Shown here in pieces: positions 18,099-26,988 of a stretch of DNA of 64,000 nucleotides (within the stretch, counting starts at the first letter, position 1; each line of letters begins with the position of its first letter). Origin of the DNA: Corynebacterium accolens (GTDB lineage: Bacteria > Actinomycetota > Actinomycetes > Mycobacteriales > Mycobacteriaceae); contig NZ_CP046605.1 of NCBI RefSeq assembly GCF_023520795.1, forward strand, positions 310,001 through 374,000, in the 5' to 3' direction. Both the position numbers and the translations under genes were made by a program. The notes under the pieces were generated by a model. That model ran no database searches and was not told the origin of the DNA. It saw only the letters and a program-made list of their open reading frames with translations.

Positions 18099-19379
18099 AT
18101 GGTTAGGCTTAATGACGTGGAATTAATTTTTGTCTTTCTCGCGGGCGTGGTTGCCTGCGCGGTGGTGCTGCCGTTAATTTCGCGGGTGCGCGAGCGCATG
18201 GTACGCCGCCAGCGCGCCAGCGATGCCCAGGCAAACCAGGTCACCACCGTGAGCCAAGGCCTGCATCTTGCGGTCCAAGGCTCGCCCACGGCGCTGACGG
18301 TGCTCGATAGGAACCAGGAAATCATCCTGTCCAATCCAGCGGCGCACGAGATGTCCGTGGTCCACGATCGCGCCGTCAACCCAGAGATCTGGAAGACCGC
18401 AGAGCAGGTCTTCGAGGATAAGGAAACCCGCACCGTGGACTTGGCCATCCCCAAGCGCCGCACCGGGCACCGCGTCACACAGGTCAAGGCCGTCATCAAG
18501 CCGCTGACGCTTAACGATGGCCGCTTCATCATCATCTACGGCACCGATGAGAGCGAAAACGTGCGCATGGAATCCGCGCGCCGTGACTTCGTGGCCAACG
18601 TCTCTCATGAGCTGAAAACCCCGGTGGGTGGCATCGCGCTGCTTGCCGAGGCCCTCCTCCAAGACCCCGAGGACCCGGAGCATGTGAAGTACTTCGGTAC
18701 CAAGGTACAAAAAGAGGCCAACCGCATGGCGGATATGGTCAGCGAGCTCATTTCGCTCTCCAAGCTGCAGGGCGCCGAGGCACTGCCGGAGATGGAACCG
18801 CTTTTCGTGGACGATCTCATCGACGAGGCGATTTCGCGCAATCAGCTCGCCGCAGACGCGCGCTCCATCAGGCTGACCCAAGGTCCCTCCGAGGACGTGC
18901 AGGTCATGGGTGACCGCTCCCTCTTGGTAACCGCGCTGTCCAACCTCATTTCCAACGCGATCAATTATTCGCCAGAGGAATTGCCGGTCTCCGTCTCACA
19001 GAAGGTGGTGGGGGATGACGTCGTGCTGATCCGGGTAACGGACCGCGGCATCGGCATCCCGCCGGAGCATCAAAAGCGCGTCTTCGAGCGCTTTTTCCGC
19101 GTTGACCAAGCCCGGTCGCGGCAGACGGGAGGCACTGGCCTAGGATTAGCAATTGTCAAACACGTGGTGGCCAACCACGGGGGCAATATCAAGCTGTGGT
19201 CGCGGCCTGGCACGGGCTCTACTTTCACCATCGAGTTGCCCATATATAAGGAAGAGAAGCCAGCGCACGAGGCTGACTTGCAGGATAATGAAGACAGGGA
19301 TTCCGTCGATGCGGCGGCTCCTGGGCTCCAGCGTGCGGTAGCACGCGTAGCAGCACGTCGAAAGGATAAAGCACAATGA
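18099..19379 (+). CDS. senX3: Sensor histidine kinase SenX3
   Basis: 426 residues from the ATG at 18099. One N-terminal membrane helix (about 8-28) is followed by a PAS-like domain (about 50-155), the dimerisation/phosphoacceptor motif F-V-A-N-V-S-H170-E-L-K-T-P, and an ATPase domain with N-L-I-S-N-A-I-N-Y-S, D-R-G-I-G-I-P and G-L-G-L-A-I-V boxes. The SenX3-RegX3 pair responds to phosphate limitation in mycobacteria. A GTG start at 18078 inside the upstream hairpin is possible. It overlaps regX3 by 4 bp (ATGA), indicating translational coupling. Confidence 0.92.
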   Translation: MVRLNDVELIFVFLAGVVACAVVLPLISRVRERMVRRQRASDAQANQVTTVSQGLHLAVQGSPTALTVLDRNQEIILSNPAAHEMSVVHDRAVNPEIWKTAEQVFEDKETRTVDLAIPKRRTGHRVTQVKAVIKPLTLNDGRFIIIYGTDESENVRMESARRDFVANVSHELKTPVGGIALLAEALLQDPEDPEHVKYFGTKVQKEANRMADMVSELISLSKLQGAEALPEMEPLFVDDLIDEAISRNQLAADARSIRLTQGPSEDVQVMGDRSLLVTALSNLISNAINYSPEELPVSVSQKVVGDDVVLIRVTDRGIGIPPEHQKRVFERFFRVDQARSRQTGGTGLGLAIVKHVVANHGGNIKLWSRPGTGSTFTIELPIYKEEKPAHEADLQDNEDRDSVDAAAPGLQRAVARVAARRKDKAQ

Positions 19380-20086
19380 CCACCATTCTCATCGTGGAAG
19401 ATGAAGAGTCGCTGGCCGATCCGCTGGCATTCTTGCTCCGCAAGGAAGGCTTCGAGCCGATTATCGCTCTCGATGGCCCATCCGCGCTGGAGAAATTCGC
19501 CGATAATGACATCGACATCGTGCTGCTTGACCTCATGCTTCCCGGTATGTCCGGCACCGACGTGTGCAAGCAGCTGCGCGCTACCTCCTCCGTGCCGGTC
19601 ATCATGGTCACCGCGCGCGACGCGGAAATCGATAAGGTCGTGGGACTCGAGCTGGGTGCGGATGATTACGTCACCAAACCGTATTCCTCCCGCGAGCTCA
19701 TCGCCCGCATCCGCGCCGTGCTGCGCCGCGGCAACGATCAGGCCTCCAACGCGGACGCCGCAGAGGGCGCCGAGGCAGAAGACGAGCAGATCCTCTCCGG
19801 CGGCCGCGTGAAGATGGATGTGGAGCGCCACATCGTCACCGTGGCGGGCGAGCCGGTAGCGATGCCGCTCAAGGAGTTTGACCTGCTGGAATACCTCCTG
19901 CGCAACGCCGGGCGCGTGCTGACCCGCGGCCAGCTCATCGATCGCATCTGGGGTGCGGATTACGTGGGCGATACCAAAACGCTCGACGTGCATATCAAGC
20001 GCCTGCGTACCAAGATTGAGGAGCACCCCTCCCGCCCGAAGCACCTAGTAACGGTGCGCGGGTTGGGCTATAAATTCGAGCTCTAG
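19376..20086 (+). CDS. regX3: Response regulator RegX3 (OmpR/PhoB type)
   Basis: 236 residues. Receiver domain 1-120 with acidic pair E8-D9, phosphoacceptor D52 (V-L-L-D-L-M-L-P-G) and the lysine in V-T-K-P-Y. A linker rich in Ala and Glu (about 122-140) leads to a winged-helix DNA-binding domain with the [13 protein letters not shown] and [13 protein letters not shown] signatures. It should regulate transcription after phosphorylation by SenX3. It converges with the next gene, sharing 4 bp at their 3' ends. Confidence 0.93.
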   Translation: MTTILIVEDEESLADPLAFLLRKEGFEPIIALDGPSALEKFADNDIDIVLLDLMLPGMSGTDVCKQLRATSSVPVIMVTARDAEIDKVVGLELGADDYVTKPYSSRELIARIRAVLRRGNDQASNADAAEGAEAEDEQILSGGRVKMDVERHIVTVAGEPVAMPLKEFDLLEYLLRNAGRVLTRGQLIDRIWGADYVGDTKTLDVHIKRLRTKIEEHPSRPKHLVTVRGLGYKFEL

Positions 20087-20982
20087 TACCAGCCGGCCTT
20101 GATGCTGGCCGGGTGCTGGGTAAGCTTCACGCCGTGCTCGGCGGCTTCCGCACGAGCCCGGCATTGTTGCGCCAAAATATCGTAGCTTTCGCGCCCCATG
20201 AGCGCGACGAGCTCGTCCTCGTGCGATTGCCACATCGGCAGCGGATTGGCGTGGCAGGCGCTATCGGTAGAGCAGTACCAATCAAAGTCTTCGCCGCCAT
20301 TGCCCCAGCCACGGCGGTCATATTCGCCGATGGTGGTGCGCAAAATTTCCTGCCCATCGGGGCGTTCTTCATAATCCTCGTAGCGCCGCAGCGGCAGCTG
20401 CCAGCACACCTCTGGCTTGACCACGGTCAGTTCCTCGCCACTATCGACGGCCCATTGGTGCAGCGCGCAGCCGGTTCCCGTTTCCCAGCCGGCGCGGTTG
20501 GCAAAGATGCAGGCGCCATCCACGATGGGCGTTTTCAGCGCCGGCTCAGGTTCGCCGTCCTCGCCGTCAAGCTCATCCCATTCCAACCACGGCTCTAGCT
20601 CATCGGTATTTTCTTGCGCCAAGAACTCATCTACCCCCGCTGGCCGCAGCTGCCAGTAGCGCGCGGGCATGCGGGAGACGGCATCGTAAAGCTGGTCCCG
20701 GTCTTGTTCATCGGCCATATATGCACCGTGCACGCAGCAGCCCACATCGGGCTGGCTCTTATCGATGCCCCTGCACGCCGACGTGCCAAATTGGCAGCTG
20801 TAGTGCGATTCCACCCACGTCAGATCGATGGAAAAGACGTGGTAAGGGTCGTTTGGGTTGGTAAATTCGAACCACTCCCGCGGAAAATCTGGGGCCTCTT
20901 CGCGCCCGGCTTTAATCGATGCCGCCGCTGGCGAGCTCGCGGGAAAACCTAGGTAAACGGTGTCAGATTTTGGGCGATTCAC
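20083..20982 (-). CDS. Conserved cysteine-rich protein, unknown function
   Basis: 299 residues, ATG at 20982. It has no signal peptide or membrane span. Eight cysteines are visible, including C-Q-F-G-T-S-A-C, the pair in [24 protein letters not shown] and a pair near Y-C-S-T-D-S-A-C-H. The G-C-A-L-H and G-C-C-x-H-G spacing suggests a metal or Fe-S centre, as in YkgJ/DUF3109-type proteins, but I cannot confirm the family. The 3' end overlaps regX3 by 4 bp on the opposite strand. Confidence 0.6.
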   Translation of the reverse strand: MNRPKSDTVYLGFPASSPAAASIKAGREEAPDFPREWFEFTNPNDPYHVFSIDLTWVESHYSCQFGTSACRGIDKSQPDVGCCVHGAYMADEQDRDQLYDAVSRMPARYWQLRPAGVDEFLAQENTDELEPWLEWDELDGEDGEPEPALKTPIVDGACIFANRAGWETGTGCALHQWAVDSGEELTVVKPEVCWQLPLRRYEDYEERPDGQEILRTTIGEYDRRGWGNGGEDFDWYCSTDSACHANPLPMWQSHEDELVALMGRESYDILAQQCRARAEAAEHGVKLTQHPASIKAGWY

Positions 20983-21015
20983 ACCTAACCACGGTAGACC
21001 TACTACGCTATTAGT

Positions 21016-21945
21016 GTGCGATTAGGTGTATTAGACGTTGGAAGTAATACCGTCCACCTCGTTGCGGTCGATGCCGCAATGGGGGGACGGCCTACTCCGA
21101 TGAGCGATTGGAAGACCCCACTCCGGCTGGTAGAGCAGCTGGATAAGAAGGGAAACATCCACGAAAAGGGCCTGAAAAAGCTCGTTTCTGCCGTGGGTGA
21201 GGCAAGTGAGCTGGGTGACAAACTCGGGTGCGCCGAATTTATCGCCTTCGCGACCTCCGCGGTTCGCTCTGCCCCTAACTCTGAAGCAGTGCTCGATGAG
21301 GTGGAAAAGCAGACCGGCGTGCGCCTGCAGATCCTCTCGGGCGTGGAGGAAGCCCAGCTTACCTTCCTCGCTGCTCGCCGTTGGTACGGCTGGTCCGCTG
21401 GGCGCATCACCAACTTGGACATCGGCGGTGGCTCCCTGGAGCTATCCACCGGTACCGATGAACACCCTGACCTGGCCTTCTCCCTCGATCTGGGTGCAGG
21501 CCGGCTTACCCATAACTGGTTCGATACTGATCCGCCGGAGAAAAAGAAGGTCAGTGCGCTGCGCGATTTCATCGATGCAGAGCTTGAAGATGCCGTTACG
21601 CAGATGAAGGCGATGGGCCCCGCCGGCCTAGCCGTGGGCACCTCGAAAACCTTCCGCACCCTATCGCGGCTGACCGGCGCGGCACCCTCGTCTGCAGGGC
21701 CATATGTCAAGCGCACCTTGACCGCACCGGGCCTGCGCCAGTTGATTTCATTCATCACTCGCATGACTGCAGCAGACAGAGCGGACCTCGAGGGTGTAAG
21801 TTCGAACCGATCGCACCAAATCGTCGCCGGCGCTTTGGTTGCCGAGGCAAGCATGCGAGCTCTGGGAATTGAGAAGTTAGAAATCTGCCCATGGGCGCTG
21901 CGCGAAGGTGTTATTTTGCGCCGGACCGACAAGGGATTGGAATAG
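21016..21945 (+). CDS. Ppx/GppA family phosphatase (exopolyphosphatase-like)
   Basis: 309 residues from GTG 21016 ([16 protein letters not shown]). The ASKHA-type ATPase fold is clear: first phosphate loop D-V-G-S-N-T, then F-A-T-S-A-V-R-S-A, the E of S-G-V-E-E-A, and the second loop [10 protein letters not shown]. It lacks the C-terminal HD-like extension of long Ppx proteins, as is usual for the short actinobacterial form. Likely action is release of phosphate from polyphosphate or pppGpp. Its place next to the phosphate-responsive regX3 fits a role in phosphate storage (inference). Confidence 0.85.
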   Translation: MRLGVLDVGSNTVHLVAVDAAMGGRPTPMSDWKTPLRLVEQLDKKGNIHEKGLKKLVSAVGEASELGDKLGCAEFIAFATSAVRSAPNSEAVLDEVEKQTGVRLQILSGVEEAQLTFLAARRWYGWSAGRITNLDIGGGSLELSTGTDEHPDLAFSLDLGAGRLTHNWFDTDPPEKKKVSALRDFIDAELEDAVTQMKAMGPAGLAVGTSKTFRTLSRLTGAAPSSAGPYVKRTLTAPGLRQLISFITRMTAADRADLEGVSSNRSHQIVAGALVAEASMRALGIEKLEICPWALREGVILRRTDKGLE

Positions 21946-21954
21946 GAAGAGATC

Positions 21955-23196
21955 ATGGCTGACGAAAAACAGTTGACCGTGGCCGAGCTGCTGGCTCGCA
22001 ATAAGAAGGACCGCACGGATAAGGACGAGAAGACCTCTCGCCGCCGTCGGCGGAGCCTCGATGAGGGCGGCGTATCCGTTGCCGAGCTCACCGGCAGCCT
22101 GAAGAAGGTAAAGTCCACCCCGCCAGAGGCGAAGCACACCAACGTCTCCATCGACGATGACGCCCCTGTCATCCGCGCGCCAAAGTCCAAGGACGAGCAG
22201 TCCGTAGGAAACAAGGCCGCGGAGTCTAAGACCTCGGAGTCCAAGCCTGCAGCGGGCAAGTCCGCTGCAGGTAAGCCAAGCGCGGAGAAGCCAGCCGCGG
22301 GCACGCAGGAAGGCTCGAAGCAGGGCGTGGGTCAGTCGGGCATCGGCAAGCCTGCGCAAACCAAGCCATCCCAGCCGCAATTCGCTTCACCCAAGCCGGC
22401 TGCAGAGAAGCCTTCCGCGGCTACCCCAACCGCGTCCCCGGCGCCGAAGCAGAACGGCAAGCCGAGCGGGCCTACCGCCTCTCCTAAGCCGGCGGCAGGT
22501 TCTGCCTCGCAGCCGACGGCCAAGCCTGCCCCCGCGCAGAAGGCTAATGCGCAGAAGGCAAACGCGCAGGAGGCAAAGAAGCCTGCGCAGTCGGAGTCGG
22601 AGGACAAGGCGGGTGCTCAGGACGCCGAGAAGAAGTCTTATCAGCCGTCCGCGGATGATACTGCGGTGATCCAGCGCATCGGCAAGTCGCAGTCCTCTCA
22701 GTCCTCGCAGGACAAGCGCAAGGATGCCGCTGACGGCGCCGAATCCGGAGCCAAGGAGAAGGCAGGCGCAGCTAGCGCTGCCGCTGCTGCGACCGCAGCG
22801 GGAGCCAAGGATGCCAAGGACGCGGGAACCAAGGGCAAGGCTGGCGCGCCTGCGCAAAAACCTGCCGCGGCCGCAAAGAAGTCCGACGATACCGGCGAGC
22901 TGCCCCAGGTGCGGGACGAGGAAATCACCGAAGAGCACGAGAAGCTTAACCCCATGTCCATCCTCATCATGGTGGTTGTGGGCATCGTCTTGGCGATCAT
23001 CATCTTCAAGGGCTTTGAAGTGCTGTGGGATAACTTCCCGCGCACCGTCGTGGCCATCCTGGCGCTCTGCGTCACCGCAATCATGGCTGGTGTCACGCAT
23101 GCGCTGCGCACCGCCCGCGATGGCTTCTCCATGTTCCTTGCAGGCATTACCGGCCTGATATTGACCTTTGGGCCACTGCTTTTGGTCATGCTCTAA
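21955..23196 (+). CDS. Low-complexity Lys/Ala/Pro-rich protein with C-terminal membrane anchor
   Basis: 413 residues. About 330 N-terminal residues are low-complexity and charged, with many A-A-x-K-P and E-K-P-A-A type units. Residues 1-50 include a short conserved-looking start ([11 protein letters not shown]) with a second related T/S-V-A-E-L-T-G motif. The last 85 residues carry three hydrophobic segments. The layout suggests a cytoplasmic disordered domain tethered to the membrane. It follows ppx by 9 bp. Family and function are unknown. Confidence 0.65.
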   Translation: MADEKQLTVAELLARNKKDRTDKDEKTSRRRRRSLDEGGVSVAELTGSLKKVKSTPPEAKHTNVSIDDDAPVIRAPKSKDEQSVGNKAAESKTSESKPAAGKSAAGKPSAEKPAAGTQEGSKQGVGQSGIGKPAQTKPSQPQFASPKPAAEKPSAATPTASPAPKQNGKPSGPTASPKPAAGSASQPTAKPAPAQKANAQKANAQEAKKPAQSESEDKAGAQDAEKKSYQPSADDTAVIQRIGKSQSSQSSQDKRKDAADGAESGAKEKAGAASAAAAATAAGAKDAKDAGTKGKAGAPAQKPAAAAKKSDDTGELPQVRDEEITEEHEKLNPMSILIMVVVGIVLAIIIFKGFEVLWDNFPRTVVAILALCVTAIMAGVTHALRTARDGFSMFLAGITGLILTFGPLLLVML

Positions 23197-23277
23197 ACCG
23201 GCCATCCGCTGAGAACCACCCGGCTGCTTCCCTCGTGGAGGTAGCCGGGTGTCGTTATTTTTGGCATGGTGGAGACT

Positions 23278-24069
23278 ATGACAAAGATTGCAATTTTAGG
23301 TGGAGGACAAATCGGTGAGGCTTTGACCTCGGGTCTTGTGGAATCGGGCTTTAATGCCTCCGATATCACGGTGACTAACCGCACGGCCTCCCGCGGTGAA
23401 GAACTCAAGAGCAACTATGGCGTTAATGTCACGACGGATAACGCCGAGGCGGTGGACGGCGCGGACTATATCTTCGCGTCCGTCAAGCCTTACGCCATCT
23501 TGGACCTGCTGGGCGAGATTAACCCGGCCAAGGACGCCGTGGTGGTCTCTATGGCTGCTGGGCTGACGCTGGAGGCCCTGCAGGCCGCTGCGGGCGAGGG
23601 CGTGCCGGTTGTGCGCGTTATGCCCAATACGCCGATGCTGGTACGCCGCGGGATGTGCACCTGCGCCGCCGGCGAGCACGTCACTGAGGCCCAGATGCAG
23701 GGCGTGACGGAGCTGCTCGAGGCCGTTGGTGAGGTTGCGGTCATTCCGGAGAAGAATATCGACGCCGCGACCGCCCTGGCGGGTTCCTCGCCGGCGTACT
23801 TTTTCCTCGTGGCAGAGGCGCTTGTCGATGCCGGCGTGCAGCTCGGCCTCCCCCGCGATATCGCCGAAAAGCTCGCCGCCCAGGCGGCTGCCGGCGCGGG
23901 CGATATGCTGGCCAACTCGGGCCGCTCGGCAACGCAGCTGCGCGCAGGCGTGACCTCGCCAGGCGGCACCACCGCCGCGGCCGTGCGCGAGCTGGAAGAG
24001 TCCGGCCTGCGCGGTGCGTTCTACCGCGCCGCCGAGGCATGCTCCGATAAGGCTAAGGAGCTGGGGTAG
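23278..24069 (+). CDS. proC: Pyrroline-5-carboxylate reductase ProC
   Basis: 263 residues. I chose the ATG at 23278 because GGTGGAG lies just upstream; an in-frame ATG at 23266 has no such site. ProC makes proline from pyrroline-5-carboxylate using NAD(P)H. The Rossmann loop is I-A-I-L-G-G-G-Q-I-G-E-A near 4-15, and the C-terminal signature A-G-V-T-S-P-G-G-T-T-A-A is complete near 225-236. Length is normal. Confidence 0.94.
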   Translation: MTKIAILGGGQIGEALTSGLVESGFNASDITVTNRTASRGEELKSNYGVNVTTDNAEAVDGADYIFASVKPYAILDLLGEINPAKDAVVVSMAAGLTLEALQAAAGEGVPVVRVMPNTPMLVRRGMCTCAAGEHVTEAQMQGVTELLEAVGEVAVIPEKNIDAATALAGSSPAYFFLVAEALVDAGVQLGLPRDIAEKLAAQAAAGAGDMLANSGRSATQLRAGVTSPGGTTAAAVRELEESGLRGAFYRAAEACSDKAKELG

Positions 24070-24320
24070 AAGCCCACCTAATGCGACCAGTTCCCCGTGG
24101 TGGGGGTGTAGTTACCTCACACCACTCGGGGGCCGTACGGGAGCCATGAGGCGGTTGTTACGCAGCGCTTTTGCCGGTGAACTGAACAACTGCTGTGAAA
24201 AAATTTGGCACTTGGGTCGCATTAGTCACATGTTTCACGATAGGCTGGGACAAGCACGTGCGTGAAGTCCTGTGGGAGGGGAAGCCTACAGCGCGTAACG
24301 AGCTGAAGGGTTAGATAATT

Positions 24321-24509
24321 ATGGCAAATGAAGAAAAAGGAACCTTTCTGACCATCGCGGAGGTCGCTGAAATCATGCGCGTCTCCAAGATGACTGTCTA
24401 CCGTTTGGTTCACGCAGGCGAAATGCCGGCAGTCCGCGTCGGACGCTCTTTCCGCGTTCACGAGTCCGCCGTCAACGAGTACCTCGAGGCATCCGTTTAC
24501 GGAGCGTAG
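24321..24509 (+). CDS. Small helix-turn-helix DNA-binding protein (excisionase/BldC-like)
   Basis: 62 residues. The whole protein is a MerR-type winged helix as in phage excisionases and BldC: F-L-T-I-A-E-V-A-E-I-M-R-V-S-K-M-T-V-Y-R-L then A-V-R-V-G-R-S-F-R-V. Proteins of this kind bind DNA as multimers. In corynebacteria such a gene stands next to proC, so this is a chromosomal regulator and not a phage remnant. The 251-bp upstream gap should carry its promoter. A terminator hairpin follows. Confidence 0.8.
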   Translation: MANEEKGTFLTIAEVAEIMRVSKMTVYRLVHAGEMPAVRVGRSFRVHESAVNEYLEASVYGA

Positions 24510-24527
24510 GTTCTCGCGCCTTTCAGG

Positions 24528-24584
24528 CAGCGCCCACTTCTGTTGGCCACTCTTGGTCAGCGGTGGTGGGCGCTGTCTCGTTTT
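24528..24584 (+). terminator. Likely terminator after the small HTH gene
   Basis: Perfect 10-bp arms CAGCGCCCAC (24528-24537) and GTGGGCGCTG (24566-24575) are separated by a 28-nt loop that may fold further, and are followed shortly by TTTT at 24581-24584. Confidence 0.6.
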
Positions 24585-24702
24585 CCAGCGCGACGTCTTG
24601 CCGCGGGTTTCCATCGGGGCCACTTTTGGAGACGCGCTGGGGACTAGGTAAGATGGAACGCATTCGTGTCGGCACGCCGTGATGGCCCGCATATGTGCGG
24701 CC

Positions 24703-24728
24703 AAGGTGGCAAAGAGTGCACCTTTGCC
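24703..24728 (+). promoter_or_regulatory. Possible alternative hairpins in the bS22 leader
   Basis: Two overlapping, mutually exclusive stems can form before the bS22 gene: AAGGTG (24703-24708) with CACCTT (24719-24724), and GGCAAAG (24708-24714) with CTTTGCC (24722-24728). A further stem GGCC/GGCC lies just upstream near 24683-24702. The second stem is followed by GTTT. This could be an attenuator-like element; it is inference from base pairing only. Confidence 0.35.
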
Positions 24729-24784
24729 GTTTCAGGCGCCGGCAGGTTCACAGTACGTACTAAAAGAAAGTGAGGACGCCTGTT

Positions 24785-24886
24785 ATGGGTTCTGTCATCA
24801 AGAAGCGCCGCAAGCGCATGTCCAAGAAGAAGCACCGCAAGATGCTGCGCCGCACCCGCGTGCAGCGTCGTAAGTTGGGTAAGTAA
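24785..24886 (+). CDS. Small ribosomal subunit protein bS22
   Basis: A 33-residue, strongly basic protein: [20 protein letters not shown], then leucine/arginine-rich to the end at K-L-G-K. This is the actinobacterial bS22 (AURKAIP1/COX24-type) protein found in mycobacterial ribosomes. More than half the residues are Lys or Arg. A GTGAGGA ribosome binding site sits about 8 bp upstream, and a strong terminator follows at 24902-24940, so it is probably a single-gene transcript. Confidence 0.93.
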   Translation: MGSVIKKRRKRMSKKKHRKMLRRTRVQRRKLGK

Positions 24887-24901
24887 ACCCAACAGCCTAG
24901 G

Positions 24902-24940
24902 AATCCTCCGCACCGTGCCTTAGCGCGGTGGCGGAGGATT
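24902..24940 (+). terminator. Terminator after bS22
   Basis: AATCCTCCGC (24902-24911) pairs perfectly with GCGGAGGATT (24931-24940), with an inner ACCG/CGGT extension. The run TCTGGTTTTC follows. It lies 15 bp after the bS22 stop codon. Confidence 0.8.
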
Positions 24941-25097
24941 TCTGGTTTTCGGGCCGAGCGTGGATTCTCGGTCGTTCTTCCGCTGCACATCTCCACATAC
25001 GTTTGCTTGTTTTGAGCTGTAGAATCAATTCAACCCACAAAAGTTGGGCCATGCGATGCTTCATGTGCTTAGCATCTGATTCAAGGGAGGTTCCCGA

Positions 25098-25463
25098 GTG
25101 GGGTCTTTAGCTGTCTTTGGTACGTATCTTTTAGCCATCGTTTTGATCGGCGATGCCGTGCTTTCTGTGAAGCCGCCCAAGTTCATTAGTCGCTGCCTTA
25201 GAGGGGTCAATTTTCCTCAAGACTGGTGGTGGGCGCTTATCGGAATTAAGGCGCTGGCCGCGCTTGGATTGATCGTCGGAGCCGTTTTGAATAACCCGTC
25301 GATTACAGCCACTGTCTCAGTCGGCGTACTTGGTTACTTTATTTTCGCCATCATCGCTCATATCAAGGCGAACTTCGTAGGTAAGGAGTTCTGGGTAAAT
25401 TGTCTCGGGATGACGGCTCTTAGTGCGGTTGTTCTGGTGTTCAACGTCGCGGCGACGGGGTAG
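25098..25463 (+). CDS. Small membrane protein (DoxX-like), unknown function
   Basis: 121 residues from a GTG with a strong site (AAGGGAGG) upstream. Four hydrophobic helices are visible at about 4-21, 43-64, 68-88 and 98-118, with I-G-I-K-A-L-A-A-L-G-L-I-V-G between the first and second pairs. The layout is like DoxX-type proteins, but the match is by shape only. Base use is more AT-rich than its neighbours. It converges with the HAD-family gene. Confidence 0.6.
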   Translation: MGSLAVFGTYLLAIVLIGDAVLSVKPPKFISRCLRGVNFPQDWWWALIGIKALAALGLIVGAVLNNPSITATVSVGVLGYFIFAIIAHIKANFVGKEFWVNCLGMTALSAVVLVFNVAATG

Positions 25464-25537
25464 CAATAGCCACACCGAGGGGCTTGAGAAAGCAATGTGC
25501 TGAGTGCCGTTGAGAGACGGCAGTGTTGGCTGTATTT

Positions 25538-26599
25538 CTACTTCCGGAAATAGCGCCAGCTGCCATAGGAAAAGGCGGCCGTGACAAGCGCTGGAAGGCC
25601 GTAGGTGCGGATGGCGCGGCGGATGGAGCGGTAATCGCGGACGATCCAACCGCGCTCTTCTGCGATGTTACGCAGCTTGCGGTCCGGGTTGATGGCCACG
25701 GGGGTGCCCACCATGGTGAGCATCGGCATATCGTTCGCGGAATCGGAGTAGGCGGTGCACCGGTCCAGATCGAGCCCCTCGATGGTAGCGAGGGCGGCCA
25801 CGGCGTGCTTCTTGCCCGGACCGTGGAGGATATCGCCCACCAGGCGGCCGGTGAACTTGCCGTCTTCTACCTCCGCGACGGTGCCGAGGGCGCCGGTAAA
25901 GCCAAAGCGACGCGCCAAGACCTGGGCGAGCTGGACTGGGGTAGCGGTAACCAGCCACACCTGTTGGCCGGCGGCCAGGTGCATCTCAGCGAGCTGTGTG
26001 GTGCCGGGGTATGCGCGGCGGGCCAGGGAGGCTTCGACGATTTCCTCGCAGAGATCGATGAGCTCATCTACGCTGCGGCCCTTGACAAACTCCAAGGCCT
26101 GCGCGCGACCGGCGGCAACGTCTTTTGCGTTCTCCGCGCCGGAGAGGCGGAATTTAAGTTGCTTCCAGGCAACCGGGAGTATCTCAGAGATGCGGATATA
26201 GCGCCGGCGGGCGAGCCCAAAGCCGAATTCCACCAAGGAGGAACCCTGAACGAGGGTATTGTCCACGTCGAAAAAGGCGGCGGCACCCACATCGACGGGG
26301 ACGTCCGGATCTTGGTCCGTGATGCGCGGGGAGCCTGCGGCGTCGTAAGAGCCGGAGACGGAGGCGATGCCGGAGGCAAAGTCCTCGAGCTCGAGCCCGA
26401 ATTCCTCTAAAGCGGCGGCAGCGGCCGCCTCACCTGCGGCGCGTTGTTCTTCCTCGCCCAAGGGGGCCAGCGCCTGGTTTTCTAAGAAGTTGCGCAGATT
26501 GCCGCGCGAGGCCGTCCAATTGGCCAAAAAGTCGCGGGGAGATTCGGGGAATCCGGGGGGAGGTATAGCGGACACGAGTGGAATAAACAGCTTTCGCAA
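25538..26599 (-). CDS. HAD-IB family hydrolase (SerB-like phosphatase)
   Basis: Up to 353 residues; the start is uncertain (TTG 26599, or GTG 26575). The catalytic HAD motif I is [11 protein letters not shown] near residue 106, motif II is V-T-A-T-P near 227, and motif III/IV is the K of G-P-G-K-K followed by [11 protein letters not shown]. These mark subfamily IB phosphatases related to phosphoserine phosphatase. The first 100 residues are Ala/Glu-rich and not part of the catalytic fold. It is divergent from the glutaredoxin-like gene near hemA. Confidence 0.8.
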   Translation of the reverse strand: MRKLFIPLVSAIPPPGFPESPRDFLANWTASRGNLRNFLENQALAPLGEEEQRAAGEAAAAAALEEFGLELEDFASGIASVSGSYDAAGSPRITDQDPDVPVDVGAAAFFDVDNTLVQGSSLVEFGFGLARRRYIRISEILPVAWKQLKFRLSGAENAKDVAAGRAQALEFVKGRSVDELIDLCEEIVEASLARRAYPGTTQLAEMHLAAGQQVWLVTATPVQLAQVLARRFGFTGALGTVAEVEDGKFTGRLVGDILHGPGKKHAVAALATIEGLDLDRCTAYSDSANDMPMLTMVGTPVAINPDRKLRNIAEERGWIVRDYRSIRRAIRTYGLPALVTAAFSYGSWRYFRK

Positions 26600-26672
26600 A
26601 CGCGGGGTGGACTAATATGTCCATAGTAAACGTTTCCACCGTCGGCGTCCTTATGAGGAGAATCCCGCCCCT

Positions 26673-26912
26673 ATGTCCCAGCATCTAGTCGAGCTCATGG
26701 TGCGCCCCACCTGCGGTTCCTGCAAACGGGTAAAAGAGCAGATTACCCCCGTTATCCAGGCGGCCGGCGCCCAGCTGGAAGTGCGCAACGTGGAAGACAG
26801 CCGCGAGCTCGAGATGGAATTCGGTGACCGCGTTCCCGTTGTAGTGATAGACGGGGAAGAGTTCGCCTGCTGGGAAGTCGATAACGAAGAGCTAGCTGCC
26901 GAGCTGCGCTGA
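26673..26912 (+). CDS. Glutaredoxin-like thiol-disulfide protein
   Basis: 79 residues with a thioredoxin fold. The redox centre is R-P-T-C-G-S-C-K at about 11-18, and the cis-proline lies in R-V-P-V-V-V-I-D-G near 54. Small proteins of this DUF836/glutaredoxin type are common upstream of hemA in actinobacteria. It might protect the adjacent heme-synthesis enzymes' thiols, but that is inference. The start at 26673 is 74 bp from the divergent HAD gene; hemA follows after 76 bp. Confidence 0.8.
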   Translation: MSQHLVELMVRPTCGSCKRVKEQITPVIQAAGAQLEVRNVEDSRELEMEFGDRVPVVVIDGEEFACWEVDNEELAAELR

Positions 26913-26988
26913 CGATTCGGGTTCCACGCCCATGCGGGGTAGTCTTTGGAACCATTGCGGTCAATCAAAAGGTTGAGGAGTGTGGAGC

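Noticed and set aside
21955-23196. Ala/Lys/Pro-rich protein as a histone-like or IniB-type DNA-binding protein
   Set aside because: The C-terminal membrane segments and lack of a regular PAKK-type repeat do not fit; left as unknown.
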